Shown: positions 24,925-33,976, counted from the first letter of the stretch. The stretch is DNA of 48,428 bases from Rhodothermaceae bacterium Tc-Br11_B2g6_7 (GCA_001564055.1 LKNB01000019.1:1-48428), one strand, 5' to 3'. The notes: generated by a model from the letters alone, not told the origin. A program made the numbers and translations.

Positions 24925-26118
24925 ATGATAGCGACCATCAAGAAGGCGGCAACCGATGCGTTTGCAGACATTGTGCACCTGCGACGTCAGATCCATCAGC
25001 ACCCGGAACTGGCGTTTGAAGAGCACGCGACCGCGCAGCTGGTCCAGGATACGCTGGCCGACGTGCCCGTGCACCTCACGACTGGAGTCGCAGGCACCGG
25101 AATTGTGGCAACCCTTGAGGGCGGGCAACCAGGCCCGACCCAAATGCTGCGCGCTGATATGGACGCTCTGCCTATTACAGAAGCCACCGGGCTGCCGTTT
25201 GCGTCGGAGAACGAAGGGGTGATGCACGCCTGCGGGCACGACGTGCACACGGCCTCCTTGCTGGGCACGGCGCTCATCCTGAGCAAGATTAAGGAGCACG
25301 TACCGGGCACTGTGCGCTTTCTTTTCCAGCCGAGTGAGGAGCGGATTCCCGGCGGCGCCAAAGCGATGATTGCCGAGGGCGCCCTTGCGGCCAGCCCGCA
25401 TGCGCCGGCCACCGACCTCGCCCTTGGGCAACACGTCACGCCCGAACTGGAAGTCGGTACCCTTGGCGTGCGAGGCGGTATGTACATGGCCTCCGCCGAT
25501 GAGCTCCACCTCACCATTCGGGGCGAGGGTGGGCACGCGGCCGCGCCCCACGAACTGAGCACCGACACCATTCTCGCAGCCTCGCAGGTCGTGGTAGCGC
25601 TACAGTCCGTGGTCAGCCGGCACTGCCCGCCCGATGTGCCAAGTGTGCTGAGCATCGGCCGCTTCATGGGGAACGGCGCCACGAATGTGCTGCCGGAAGC
25701 CGTTCATCTCGAAGGCACGTTTCGAGCCATGGACGAGGAATGGCGCTTCCGTGCCCACGAACTCATTGCACGCGTGGTGGACCGCACGGCGGAGGCCTTT
25801 GGTGCCACGGCTGAGCTTGAGATCCGCGTAGGGTATCCGGCCCTGCACAACGACGAGCAGCAGGCCGCGCGCGTCAAAACAGCCGCCCAGGCGTACCTTG
25901 GTGCCGAAAACGTCGTCGACCTCGACCCCTGGTTCGCGAGTGAGGATTTTGCGTACTACCTGCAGGAGGTGCCCGGGTGCTTTTACCGCCTCGGTACGGG
26001 CAACGCCGCCAAGGGCATCACGTCGGGCGTACACACCCCTACCTTTGATGTCGACGAGGACGCCCTCCGCATCGGCGCGGGCTTTATGGCCTATCTCGCG
26101 TGCACGTTCCCCTCATAG
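24925..26118 (+). CDS. M20-family amidohydrolase (amino acid/acyl-aminoacylase type)
   Basis: Zinc-dependent carboxypeptidase-like amidohydrolase, 397 residues, of the IAA-amino acid hydrolase/hippurate hydrolase group (M20D). Conserved motifs: LRRQIHQHPELAFEEHAT at the N-terminus, MLRADMDALPI, HACGHDVHTA (with the Cys and His ligands), FQPSEERIPGGAKAMI, the bacterial lid-domain segment GEGGHAAAPH, and the late SGVHTPTFDVDEDAL histidine. It removes an N-acyl group or cleaves an aminoacyl amide in the cytoplasm; substrate not fixed. ATG 24925 starts the homologous region; GAGGG directly precedes it, too close for a normal ribosome-binding site. Confidence 0.92.
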   Translation: MIATIKKAATDAFADIVHLRRQIHQHPELAFEEHATAQLVQDTLADVPVHLTTGVAGTGIVATLEGGQPGPTQMLRADMDALPITEATGLPFASENEGVMHACGHDVHTASLLGTALILSKIKEHVPGTVRFLFQPSEERIPGGAKAMIAEGALAASPHAPATDLALGQHVTPELEVGTLGVRGGMYMASADELHLTIRGEGGHAAAPHELSTDTILAASQVVVALQSVVSRHCPPDVPSVLSIGRFMGNGATNVLPEAVHLEGTFRAMDEEWRFRAHELIARVVDRTAEAFGATAELEIRVGYPALHNDEQQAARVKTAAQAYLGAENVVDLDPWFASEDFAYYLQEVPGCFYRLGTGNAAKGITSGVHTPTFDVDEDALRIGAGFMAYLACTFPS

Positions 26119-26193
26119 CACACGCCCTATACCACCGCGCCCCACAGCACCACGCCCCACCGTGCCCTCATCTATCGGCCCTCTGTTATTTCT

Positions 26194-26904
26194 GTGTCCG
26201 TAGCCCGCTCCATCGATTATCCGCCGTTCCCCGGCATCCGGCCGGCCGGGTTTGCCTTTCTCCGGCAACTGAAGCAGCACAACGAACGCGACTGGTTCAA
26301 GCCGCGCAAGGACACGTTCGAAGACGAGCTGCAGTGGCCCATGCGGTGCCTGATTGTGGACGCCGCCCGGCGCGCGGATCATGCCAACCTGCCGCTTACG
26401 GGCGATCCGAAAAAGTCGCTCTTTCGCATCTATCGCGACACCCGTTTCTCCAAGAACAAGCAGCCCTACAAAACGCACGTGAGCGCAGTGCTCTCGCGGT
26501 CGGGCACGCGCAACGACCGTGGCGTGGTGTATATCCACATTGAGCCGGATCAGTGCTTTCTGGCAGCGGGCTTTCATCGGCTCGACAACGACTACCTCCG
26601 CCCGCTACGGCAGCGCATGGTGGCCCATCCGGCACTCTTTTTTGAAATGAAGCAAACGCTCAACGACCGCGGCCTCCACCTCGAAACCACCGACGATAAA
26701 CTCAAAGGAATGCCGCGGGGGCACGCGCAGGACAAGGAAAGCGACGTCGCAGCATATCTCCGCTGGAAGTCGTTTCTGGTGGAGCGACCGGTAGACGAGA
26801 CGGAGGTGCACACACCTGCGTTCACGGCGCAGGTCATGGACTTTATGCAGGAAGCACTACCCCTCCTGCAGTATGGCTGGGATTCTGAAACGGGCTCCGA
26901 ATAA
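26194..26904 (+). CDS. DUF2461 (TIGR02453) family protein
   Basis: A 236-residue protein of the DUF2461 family, whose biochemical role is unknown. Family features are visible: FPGIRPAGFAFLRQLKQHNERDWFKPRKDTFEDEL near the N-terminus, then DPKKSLFRIYRDTRFSKNKQPYKTHVSAVL with the conserved YRDxRFSKxKxPYKT signature, GVVYIHIEPDQCFLAAGFH and LKGMPRGHAQD. The start is a GTG at 26194, since no ATG lies close by in frame. It sits 75 bp downstream of the M20 gene and may share its transcript. The short intervening gap has two 12-bp near-identical copies of CACCRCGCCCCA. Confidence 0.9.
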   Translation: MSVARSIDYPPFPGIRPAGFAFLRQLKQHNERDWFKPRKDTFEDELQWPMRCLIVDAARRADHANLPLTGDPKKSLFRIYRDTRFSKNKQPYKTHVSAVLSRSGTRNDRGVVYIHIEPDQCFLAAGFHRLDNDYLRPLRQRMVAHPALFFEMKQTLNDRGLHLETTDDKLKGMPRGHAQDKESDVAAYLRWKSFLVERPVDETEVHTPAFTAQVMDFMQEALPLLQYGWDSETGSE

Positions 26905-26946
26905 CCTACAGCCGGAAGCCTGCGGCAGCCCTCAAGGATCACTGGC

Positions 26947-27255
26947 TCAGAGAGCCGCCGGGGCGTTTACGGCTTCCACGCGGGTGATCTGCGGAACGGT
27001 GCGCTTGAGTGCCTGCTCGATCCCAGCGCGCAGCGTCATGGTGCTCATCGGGCACGTGCCACAGGCCCCCATCAGCTCCAGTTCCACCACCATTTCGGGC
27101 GTTACGTTGGAGAGCCGCACCGAGCCACCATCGGCCATCAGGTAGGGGCGAATCAAGTCCAAGCCTTCCTCGATGCGCGCATGTAACTTGGGGTCTTCAT
27201 GCGGCTGCACGTCGGCAGAGGAGGATGCTCCTGCAGGGGATGATTGCTCTGACAT
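26947..27255 (-). CDS. NifU C-terminal domain (Nfu) Fe-S cluster scaffold/carrier
   Basis: A 102-residue Fe-S carrier. After a flexible Ser/Ala-rich N-terminus (1-22), the NifU C-terminal domain follows: EEGLDLIRPYLMADGGSVRLSNVTPEMVVELELMGACGTCPMSTMTLRAG shows the invariant CxxC (GACGTCPMS). Two subunits would hold a [4Fe-4S] cluster between them and pass it to apo-proteins. It lies 103 bp downstream of mrp on the same strand, and the two probably act together in Fe-S cluster transfer. Confidence 0.93.
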   Translation of the reverse strand: MSEQSSPAGASSSADVQPHEDPKLHARIEEGLDLIRPYLMADGGSVRLSNVTPEMVVELELMGACGTCPMSTMTLRAGIEQALKRTVPQITRVEAVNAPAAL

Positions 27256-27358
27256 AAGACGACTATTTACGACCGGGAGGAAGCTTCAGAAATCGTTAGA
27301 CGAGGCAGCGCGAGAAAAGATCAGCGTGCGCTGGAATCCTGTCTGCTACGAACGCCGC

Positions 27359-28483
27359 TTAGCGATACAGGATCTCCACCTGCTGTGAGGGCGCCTGCTC
27401 CGCGTTGCGCAGCGCCACTTCATCGACCATGTGGCGGGTGGCCTTCCGGAACGCCTTCGCCGATGCGCTGTCCGGCCCGGCCGTCACAATGGGTTCACCA
27501 TCGTCGCCGCTCTCGCGCACGGCCTGCTCAATGGGGATTTCGCCGAGGAACGGAACGTCGAGATCTTGAGCGAGGCGCCGGGCCCCGCCTTGGCCGAAGA
27601 GGTAGTACTTGCGGTCGGGCAGGTCGGGGGGCGTGAAGAACGCCATGTTCTCCACAATGCCCAGCACGGGCACGTTCACGTTATCAAACATGGAGACGCC
27701 TTTGCGCGCGTCGGCGAGCGCCACCTCCTGTGGGGTAGACACGATGACTGCGCCCGTCAGGGATACGGTCTGCACGATGGTGAGCTGGATATCGCCGGTG
27801 CCCGGGGGCAGGTCCATCACCAGATAATCGAGCGTGCCCCAGTCGGTATCCCCGAGGAATTGCCGGATGGCTTTGGTGACCATCGGCCCGCGCCAGATGA
27901 CCGCCTTTTGCGGGTCGATCATGAAGCCCATCGACAGCACCTTCAGGCCGTACTTCTGCAAGGGGATGATCTTGCGTTCTTCGCTGACGCGTGGCTTCTC
28001 CCCTTCCAGGCCCAGCATGGTAGGCACCGATGGCCCGTAGATGTCGGTGTCAATCAGCCCCACGTCGTAGCCTTCCTCGGCCAGCGATAGGGCCAGGTTG
28101 ACGGCCACGGTGCTTTTCCCTACGCCGCCTTTGCCCGAGGCCACGGCAATGGTGTTGAGCACGCCAGGCGTGGGGTCGTCCGTGCTTTGCTGCTGCCCCG
28201 AGCCGCTCACCTGCAGGTCGTCGCCCAGCCCAATCATTTCGTTATCCAGCGCCACGTTCACCGTCAGGTCGTCACCCAGTGCCTCGTGCAGAGCGGCCGT
28301 CGCCTGCGCCTGCACCTTATCAGCGAAAGGAGCCGTCGGTGATTTCAGGACCACCGTGAACGACACGGTATCGTCTTCCACCGTCAGGTTGCGCACCATA
28401 TTCAGGCGCACGATGTCTTTTTCGCGCTCGGGATCGACGACGGAGCGTAAAGCCTGGAGTACGTCACGTGCGGTAAAAGCCAT
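27359..28483 (-). CDS. mrp: Mrp/NBP35 (ApbC) Fe-S cluster carrier ATPase
   Basis: P-loop ATPase that binds and transfers [4Fe-4S] clusters. The 374-residue protein combines an N-terminal MIP18/DUF59 domain (about 1-85, DVLQALRSVVDPEREKDIVRLNMVRNL) with a Mrp ATPase domain carrying the deviant Walker A GKGGVGKST (117-125), DTDIYGPSVPTMLG, and DYLVMDLPPGTGDIQLT. The CxxC pair typical of many Mrp proteins is not obvious: the corresponding segment reads VENMAFFTPPDLPDRKYYLFGQGG. Bacterial homologues lacking these cysteines are known. Neighbouring nfu supports the Fe-S role. Confidence 0.93.
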   Translation of the reverse strand: MAFTARDVLQALRSVVDPEREKDIVRLNMVRNLTVEDDTVSFTVVLKSPTAPFADKVQAQATAALHEALGDDLTVNVALDNEMIGLGDDLQVSGSGQQQSTDDPTPGVLNTIAVASGKGGVGKSTVAVNLALSLAEEGYDVGLIDTDIYGPSVPTMLGLEGEKPRVSEERKIIPLQKYGLKVLSMGFMIDPQKAVIWRGPMVTKAIRQFLGDTDWGTLDYLVMDLPPGTGDIQLTIVQTVSLTGAVIVSTPQEVALADARKGVSMFDNVNVPVLGIVENMAFFTPPDLPDRKYYLFGQGGARRLAQDLDVPFLGEIPIEQAVRESGDDGEPIVTAGPDSASAKAFRKATRHMVDEVALRNAEQAPSQQVEILYR

Positions 28484-28591
28484 GAGGGAGGTTCGTCAGT
28501 AAAAAGGCATTACATCCTGCAAAAAAACTGATGATATGCACCTGACCTCACTCCCCAATGTTCCAGTCGCTCTGCATGACGCACGGGGGTT

Positions 28592-29563
28592 TCACGGGGC
28601 CCCCTGTGCCCGCTCCAGGTGGCGAAGCGCGAGCCCATACTGCAGGCCCCGGGGGCTCATTGCGAGGGAGGCGATCGGGAAGTGCTGTAGCACGCGCTCC
28701 ACAATAAGGACGCCCATGGGAAAGACGTCCGCCCGCCCGTTCATCAGGCCCGGGTGTAGATTGTAGACGCCCTCATAGTCCAGTCGAAAGAGCCGCTTGC
28801 GCCATGCGGTGACGTCCGTGGCCGGGATCGGCACCGGGTAGCGGATGATGTCCTCCCACCGCCGCACCCCGTGGGCCAGGAAAGCCAGCGACACCATGGT
28901 GCCGGCCACCCCCAGGAGCGGCAGTGGTTCATCAAACGCCGCGCGGAGGGCTGCTCCCTCGGCAGCGAGGGTTTCATCGATGGCCGCTGTGGCGGCGGCA
29001 ACGGCCCCGGCCGTCGGGGGCTGCGACGCGAAGAGGCGCTCGGTGAGCCGCACCGTGCCCAGGTTGAAGCTGTGCCGTGCGCGCAGTCCGGCCTCCGCAT
29101 CGCCCGCCGCGCCTACAATGAGCTCGGTGGAACCGCCGCCAATGTCCATCACCGCACAGGCCGCTGGTGGATCGGTGAGCACGGACGTGGCCGCCCGAAA
29201 GCTCCAGTAGGCCTCTTCTTTGCCTGAAAGAATTGTGTAGGGCAACCCCGTTTCCTCACGCACAAAGGCCACGAGCTCGTCTTTGTTGGCGGCATCCCGA
29301 GAGGCACTGGTGGCCCCTACGGTGACGATTTCTGCATCCAGCGACCGCGCCTTTTCCTTGTACGCCAGCAGCGCCTCCCGCAGCCGTTCCATCGCGGCGC
29401 GTCCTACCCGCCCACTGGCATCCACCCCTTCCCCGAGCCGCACCACCCGGCGCCCCTTCCCCACGATCTGCAGGATGCCGTCGGGGGCGGCCTCCGCAAC
29501 CAGTAGCAGCGCCGTGTTCGTTCCTACATCAATGGTGGCAAAACGTGTAGCGTGTGTGGGCAT
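28592..29563 (-). CDS. Ppx/GppA-type phosphatase
   Basis: Sugar-kinase/Hsp70-fold phosphatase of the exopolyphosphatase/pppGpp phosphohydrolase family, 323 residues, consisting of the two ASKHA lobes only (no HD-like C-terminal domain). N-terminal FATIDVGTNTALLLVAEA (phosphate 1 motif), VGATSASRDAANKDEL, CAVMDIGGGSTELIVG (phosphate 2 motif) and LLGVAGTMVSLAFLA are all present. Whether it degrades polyphosphate or (p)ppGpp cannot be told from sequence. It lies 33 bp downstream of prmA, same strand, so an operon is likely. Confidence 0.92.
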   Translation of the reverse strand: MPTHATRFATIDVGTNTALLLVAEAAPDGILQIVGKGRRVVRLGEGVDASGRVGRAAMERLREALLAYKEKARSLDAEIVTVGATSASRDAANKDELVAFVREETGLPYTILSGKEEAYWSFRAATSVLTDPPAACAVMDIGGGSTELIVGAAGDAEAGLRARHSFNLGTVRLTERLFASQPPTAGAVAAATAAIDETLAAEGAALRAAFDEPLPLLGVAGTMVSLAFLAHGVRRWEDIIRYPVPIPATDVTAWRKRLFRLDYEGVYNLHPGLMNGRADVFPMGVLIVERVLQHFPIASLAMSPRGLQYGLALRHLERAQGAP

Positions 29564-29596
29564 AGGGTCGGTGGGGCTGAGGTCGATTCAGGTGGG

Positions 29597-30451
29597 TCAG
29601 GTTGAGGTGTGGGAAAATGCCACCGCCCACCAGTCGCCCTCGGTGACATCAGCGGTTTCCGCGAGCGGGAAGCGGGCGGCAGCCTGCCGCAGGGCATCGC
29701 GGTCGGTGGTCAGCAGGCCCGACAGCAGCAGATGCCCTCCGGGAGCCAGCCGGTCCACGAAGCCGGGCAGATACGCCACAAGCGTGTTGAAGTTGATGTT
29801 GGCAAGGATCACGTCGTACGGACCTGCCGGCGCCTCCTCCAGCGTTCCGATGAACGCCGTTACCCGGTCGGCCACCGCGTTCCGCGTCACGTTCTCGTCG
29901 ATATTGTCCTCGGTGCGGGGGTCGATGTCGAACGCCACAACGTGAGTAGCGCCCAGGCGGGCCGCTGCAATAGCCAGCACGCCGGTACCGCTGCCGGCAT
30001 CCAACACGCGGGCTCCGGTGGGCACATGGCCAGGCATCAGCTGCAGCATGAGGCGCGTCGTTTCATGGTGACCCGTGCCGAAGCTCATCTTCGGGTCAAT
30101 CTGCAGCACATGCAGGTCCTCCGGCGGATCGGGAACGGGCCGCCAAGTGGGCGTAATCAGAAACGGTTCAATGAGGACCGGCGTGATGCTGGCCTCCCAT
30201 GCGGCATTCCAGTTCTGTGCCGGGACCTCACGCACATCCATCATCCCCCCTGGGTCCGCGCCGTGCAATGCCGCCCGGACGGCCTCGCGGCGCGCCTCCG
30301 ACCAGGCCGCTGCTGGCACATAGGCCCGCAGCACCTCACCCTCCGCTGCGAAAGCCTCGGCGCCAAGATCGAGCAGTTCCGCCATCAGCACGTCGTGATG
30401 AGCTGCAGGCGTTCGCAGGAGCACTTCGATGGTCGTCCGGGAGGCGTCCAT
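29597..30451 (-). CDS. prmA: Ribosomal protein L11 methyltransferase
   Basis: Methyltransferase that trimethylates L11; cytoplasmic. The 284-residue protein begins with the N-terminal substrate-recognition domain (EVLLRTPAAHHDVLMAELLDLGAEAF) and continues with the linker motif IDPKMSFGTGHHETTRLML. The SAM-binding motif VLDAGSGTGVLAIAAARLGA and catalytic motif DVILANINFNTL (with the conserved N-I-N) complete the fold. ATG 30451 is supported by homology; the same frame is open 567 bp further upstream, antisense to the next gene, and should be ignored. Divergent from the RsbU-like gene with 180 bp between. Confidence 0.93.
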   Translation of the reverse strand: MDASRTTIEVLLRTPAAHHDVLMAELLDLGAEAFAAEGEVLRAYVPAAAWSEARREAVRAALHGADPGGMMDVREVPAQNWNAAWEASITPVLIEPFLITPTWRPVPDPPEDLHVLQIDPKMSFGTGHHETTRLMLQLMPGHVPTGARVLDAGSGTGVLAIAAARLGATHVVAFDIDPRTEDNIDENVTRNAVADRVTAFIGTLEEAPAGPYDVILANINFNTLVAYLPGFVDRLAPGGHLLLSGLLTTDRDALRQAAARFPLAETADVTEGDWWAVAFSHTST

Positions 30452-30631
30452 GGCCAGTGAGCCGGTGGTGACAGGTAATGAAGCGGTCCTCCAACCCGCC
30501 CGAACAGGATGGGATGCATTCCTGCAGACGGCAGCGTAACATTGCGGGCGGGCCTGCGGTATGATGGCATCGCTGCACAGGCCTTTTTTCGTTACTGCTT
30601 CATTTACGCCTGACGCCACCGCCGTCGCGCC

Positions 30632-32836
30632 ATGCCGCTCACCCGCCTCCGCTCCCAGTGGGACGCCCTGCGCCTGCCTGACTTCACGTCGGATGCCTGG
30701 CGCGGGGTCTTGATTAGCCTCGTGGTGGTAGGATACGCCCTGGGCATTGGATACCATCTGACGAGTTGGGCGGCGGGCGTAGCCCCGGCCCTGGCATGGC
30801 GGGTCGGGTATCACGCAAGTATCGTGCTGTGCTACGCGTCGCTGTGGCTGCTGCTTTCTGCAAGTTTTCGGCAGATCGACCGCTCGCCGGTGCGCCTCTT
30901 TCTTTACGCCGTGCTTGCGGGGGTGACGTACCTTGTGCTGGCCAGCCTCGTACAGGCGCTTGGTGCAGGCCAGGGGTTGCTGGCCGGGGATGGAAATGTG
31001 GCCGGACTCGACTACCAACGCCGGGTACCCCTTACCATCGCCGCCGTCGTGAAGGTTAACCTTCTGAGCCTACTGGAAGTGACCTTCACGATGCTGATCC
31101 TGCTTCTGCTACGCAGCCTCGTCTTTTACCGGCGCACCCGGTCCAGCCTGTTCAACTGGCGCCTGATGATGGGCTTTTTTGTGACGGCTGCACTGCTCAC
31201 CTTTATGAGAAACCCGGCCGATGACCTGGGCGGGGTGGTAGCCCTGGCCATGATCCCGGCCGTAGGCATGGCCGTGGTGAACTCGTTCCGGCTCTCGTGG
31301 ATCGTGTACCTGCCGTTCCGGGAGAAAATGGCCACGATGGGGCTGGCGCTGGTGTTGATGGTCATGCTTGGCTTCTCCCTGGGCGACGGGGTGCTGCCAG
31401 ACGTCTCGAGCTACACGCGGTTCTACAGCTTTCCCCTGTCCGTCTTTGCCCTACTGGCGGCCCTCTTCGGCATCCTGTACTGCGTGACCACGATGCTGTC
31501 GCTGCTTTTCCATCTGCCCACCACCGGGGCCTTTCAGCGCAAAGCCGACGAGGTGGCGGCGATCCAGTCGCTCACGCACCTCATCAGCCAGGTATTCGAT
31601 CTCGACAAGCTGAGCCGCACTATCGTCGCGTCGCCCATCGATGCGCATTCGGGAGATGTCGCGTGGCTGCTGTTGATGCGCCCGGGAGCCAGTGAGCCGC
31701 TGCACCTGCAGGCCGTACAGGGCGCGGCAGCCGCGGATGTGCAGGAGACGATGGACATTGAGGCCCTGTTCGCTGAAGTGCAGGAGACCCAGGACGTGCT
31801 ACTGCTGGACGAGGCCCCGAGCGACCGGCGCGTGCGCACCCATCCAGATGGCGCCTTCGAAAGCCTGTTGGTGGTCCCCCTCCTTGCCCGCGACGATGTG
31901 CTGGGAGCGCTGTTTGTGGCCAAGGATGTACGCTATGGGTTTGAAACGGACGACGTAAAGGCCATCCGCGTGTTTGCCGCGCAGGCGGCGCTGGCGTTGG
32001 ACAACGCACGCCTGTTCGAGGAACGCCTGGAGAAGGAACGGATGCACCGCGAGTTGGCCATCGCGCGGGAGGTCCAGCAGAAGCTGCTGCCCCAGCAGAT
32101 CCCCTCCCTGCGCGGTACCTCCATTGCGGCGTCCAGCGTGTCGGCCTACGAGGTCGGCGGGGACTATTACGACTTCGTGCGCCTGGACGACGACCGCCTC
32201 GCCTTCATCGTCGGGGACGTGGCCGGCAAGGGGACCTCTGGCGCGTTTTACATGGCTGAAATGCAAGGGATCTTTCGGTCGCTGAGCCGGCAAGCCCCCG
32301 AGCCTCACGAGTTCCTGGTGGCGGCCAATCAGGCGCTCAACACCACGCTGGACCGTCGAGCGTTTATCTCCGTTGTGTACGGCATCCTTGACGTTGGTCG
32401 GGAAGAGTTTCGCCTGGCGCGGGCAGGGCATTGCCCGGTCGCCCTCATCGACCTGTACGGCGAGGCACGCCTGCTCCGCTCCGGCGGTATCGGCCTGGGC
32501 CTAAACGAAGGGGCCCTATTCGAGCAATCGTTGGAGGTGTGCACCGAGCGCTTGCAACCGGGTGACGTCTTTGTGTTATACACAGATGGCGTTGTGGAGA
32601 GCCGCAACGCCGCAGGCGAAGAGTACGGCTACACGCGCCTTAAAGCTTCGCTACAGGAGCACCGCCATGAAGATGCTGATGACCTCCATGAGGCTTTGTT
32701 GTGTGATTTGCATACCTTTCTGGGAGCCGAGACGTACGATGACGACCTAACCCTGGTCGTCGTCAAGTGGCACGGCTTGCCCATCGGCGTGTCGTCTCCC
32801 GTGCCTCAGGCGTCGGCGCTATCCTTGCCCACCTAA
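30632..32836 (+). CDS. Membrane-bound GAF-SpoIIE phosphatase (RsbU-like)
   Basis: Sensor phosphatase of a partner-switching pathway, 734 residues. Roughly residues 20-290 contain eight or so hydrophobic helices, a 7TM-type sensory module. Residues about 305-465 form a GAF domain (SLTHLISQVFDLDKLSRTIV to FAAQAALALDNARLFEERL), followed by a short coiled coil, then a PP2C/SpoIIE domain (about 485-715). The latter contains the metal-binding GGDYYDFVRL, VGDVAGKGTSGAF, YTDGVVESRN and DDDLTLVVV motifs, so it should be active. The EKERMHRELAIAREVQQKLLP linker is typical of RsbU/RsbP. Followed at 70 bp and 26 bp by an antagonist and a kinase gene: it should dephosphorylate the antagonist in response to a membrane or cytoplasmic signal. 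Confidence 0.92.
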   Translation: MPLTRLRSQWDALRLPDFTSDAWRGVLISLVVVGYALGIGYHLTSWAAGVAPALAWRVGYHASIVLCYASLWLLLSASFRQIDRSPVRLFLYAVLAGVTYLVLASLVQALGAGQGLLAGDGNVAGLDYQRRVPLTIAAVVKVNLLSLLEVTFTMLILLLLRSLVFYRRTRSSLFNWRLMMGFFVTAALLTFMRNPADDLGGVVALAMIPAVGMAVVNSFRLSWIVYLPFREKMATMGLALVLMVMLGFSLGDGVLPDVSSYTRFYSFPLSVFALLAALFGILYCVTTMLSLLFHLPTTGAFQRKADEVAAIQSLTHLISQVFDLDKLSRTIVASPIDAHSGDVAWLLLMRPGASEPLHLQAVQGAAAADVQETMDIEALFAEVQETQDVLLLDEAPSDRRVRTHPDGAFESLLVVPLLARDDVLGALFVAKDVRYGFETDDVKAIRVFAAQAALALDNARLFEERLEKERMHRELAIAREVQQKLLPQQIPSLRGTSIAASSVSAYEVGGDYYDFVRLDDDRLAFIVGDVAGKGTSGAFYMAEMQGIFRSLSRQAPEPHEFLVAANQALNTTLDRRAFISVVYGILDVGREEFRLARAGHCPVALIDLYGEARLLRSGGIGLGLNEGALFEQSLEVCTERLQPGDVFVLYTDGVVESRNAAGEEYGYTRLKASLQEHRHEDADDLHEALLCDLHTFLGAETYDDDLTLVVVKWHGLPIGVSSPVPQASALSLPT

Positions 32837-32906
32837 CGCATTCCGCACGCACGCCCGCCGTCCCGTTTTTTCCCACACGTCTTTTTCTGCCTAAGCCCCT
32901 GTACCC

Positions 32907-33284
32907 ATGAGTACGTTCTCCGTCTCTTTTCGCGACGCTAATGGCGTGCGCATTCTGGACCTCCACGGCGAGTTGGATGCCCATACCGCCTCTGACCTGG
33001 AGGAATCCATCCAACAGTGCCACGCGGAAGGAAACGTAAATCTCCTCATTAATGGCACGGACCTGGACTACATTTCCAGTGCCGGACTGGGCGTGTTTAT
33101 GGCCTATGTGGAGGAAATCCGCGACGACGGGGGGGATATCAAAATTGCCGGCCTGCAATCGAAAGTCTACAACGTGTTTGATCTGTTGGGCTTTCCCGTA
33201 CTGTTCGATATCTGCGAAACGGAAGAGGAAGCCCTGGCCCGTTTTGAAGAGCCTGCGCCGGATGCCGGCAACGCCTCTTCCTAA
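32907..33284 (+). CDS. STAS-domain anti-sigma factor antagonist (RsbV/SpoIIAA-like)
   Basis: A 125-residue STAS protein. It has the GELDAHTASDLEESI helix-strand pattern and the phosphorylation-site segment TDLDYISSAGLGVFMAY. Aligning to SpoIIAA, the acceptor is Ser58, and the residue before it is Ser instead of the usual Asp. The last 20 residues are an acidic tail. In its unphosphorylated form such a protein binds the RsbW-like kinase; the phosphatase upstream would reset it. Operon position between phosphatase and kinase genes fits exactly. Confidence 0.93.
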   Translation: MSTFSVSFRDANGVRILDLHGELDAHTASDLEESIQQCHAEGNVNLLINGTDLDYISSAGLGVFMAYVEEIRDDGGDIKIAGLQSKVYNVFDLLGFPVLFDICETEEEALARFEEPAPDAGNASS

Positions 33285-33310
33285 TCCCCTCTCGCTATCG
33301 GTTACAGCCT

Positions 33311-33745
33311 GTGTCCGAGACAACCCACACGCTCACTATCCCCAGCTCCACCCGCTACCTGCACGACGTGCGTCGGTTTGTAGCGGAGCACGCGCTGGAC
33401 GCCGGGTTTGCACAGCCCACGGTGAATGCCATCAAGATTGCCGTGGATGAGGCGTGCACCAACATCATCAAGCATGCTTACGACGGCGACACATCGCAGG
33501 AAGTAGAGGTGCAGATTACGATCACGGAGGGGCATCTGCAGGTCTGCCTGCGGGATGAGGGCGAGCCGTTCGACCCGTCCACGTATCAGGAACCCGACCT
33601 CACGCGCCTGACGGAGCGCCGCCGCCCAGGAGGACTGGGCGTGCACCTGATGCGCCGCTGCATGGATGAGGTGCACTACCGCACCGATCAGGGCTTTAAC
33701 GAGGTGTGCCTCACCAAACATCGTAACAGGGACTCAGTGGTGTAG
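33311..33745 (+). CDS. Serine/threonine anti-sigma kinase (RsbW/SpoIIAB-like)
   Basis: HATPase_c_2 protein of 144 residues. The N-box DEACTNIIKHAYDGD (with the Mg-chelating Asn), the G1-type RDEGEPFDP and the G2-type RRPGGLGVHLMRRCMD are recognisable, so ATP binding is expected. It should phosphorylate the STAS protein encoded 26 bp upstream and bind a sigma factor or other partner. No sigma gene is next to it. The start is a GTG at 33311. Confidence 0.92.
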   Translation: MSETTHTLTIPSSTRYLHDVRRFVAEHALDAGFAQPTVNAIKIAVDEACTNIIKHAYDGDTSQEVEVQITITEGHLQVCLRDEGEPFDPSTYQEPDLTRLTERRRPGGLGVHLMRRCMDEVHYRTDQGFNEVCLTKHRNRDSVV

Positions 33746-33746
33746 G

Positions 33747-33760
33747 GCACGGCCGTGCTT
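33747..33760 (+). terminator. Weak hairpin after the RsbW-like gene
   Basis: Palindrome GCACGGCCGTGC (33747-33758) begins 2 bp after the stop codon. G-T pairs could extend the stem on both sides, but no U-tract follows, so termination is only possible. Confidence 0.25.
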
Positions 33761-33879
33761 CCCGTCCGCAGTCGCAGCTATTACCAAATGAACGCAAACA
33801 TGGGCTTGCTCTGACTGGTCTGCTGCGCCATCTTAACGCCAGAAAACGCATGGGGCCGACACCATGGCGTGACCGCCCA

Positions 33880-33895
33880 GGTAACGTAGGTTACC
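33880..33895. promoter_or_regulatory. Palindrome upstream of DMT transporter gene
   Basis: GGTAAC-GTAG-GTTACC is a perfect 6-bp inverted repeat with a 4-bp spacer, flanked on both sides by ACCGCCC-type direct repeats (33872 and 33893 onward). It lies about 82 bp upstream of the transporter ATG, in a 231-bp gap that otherwise shows nothing. Operator or small RNA hairpin. Confidence 0.3.
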
Positions 33896-33976
33896 GCCCC
33901 AGCCTTGGCTACCGGCGGATATCAACGAAGTAGGTACGGGCGCAACAGTGCCTGTCCCGAATCGTGAAGGGCCTCC

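Noticed and set aside
26133-26159. Two copies of CACCRCGCCCCA between M20 and DUF2461 genes
   Set aside because: Short, imperfect tandem duplication in a low-complexity C-rich gap; no sign of function.
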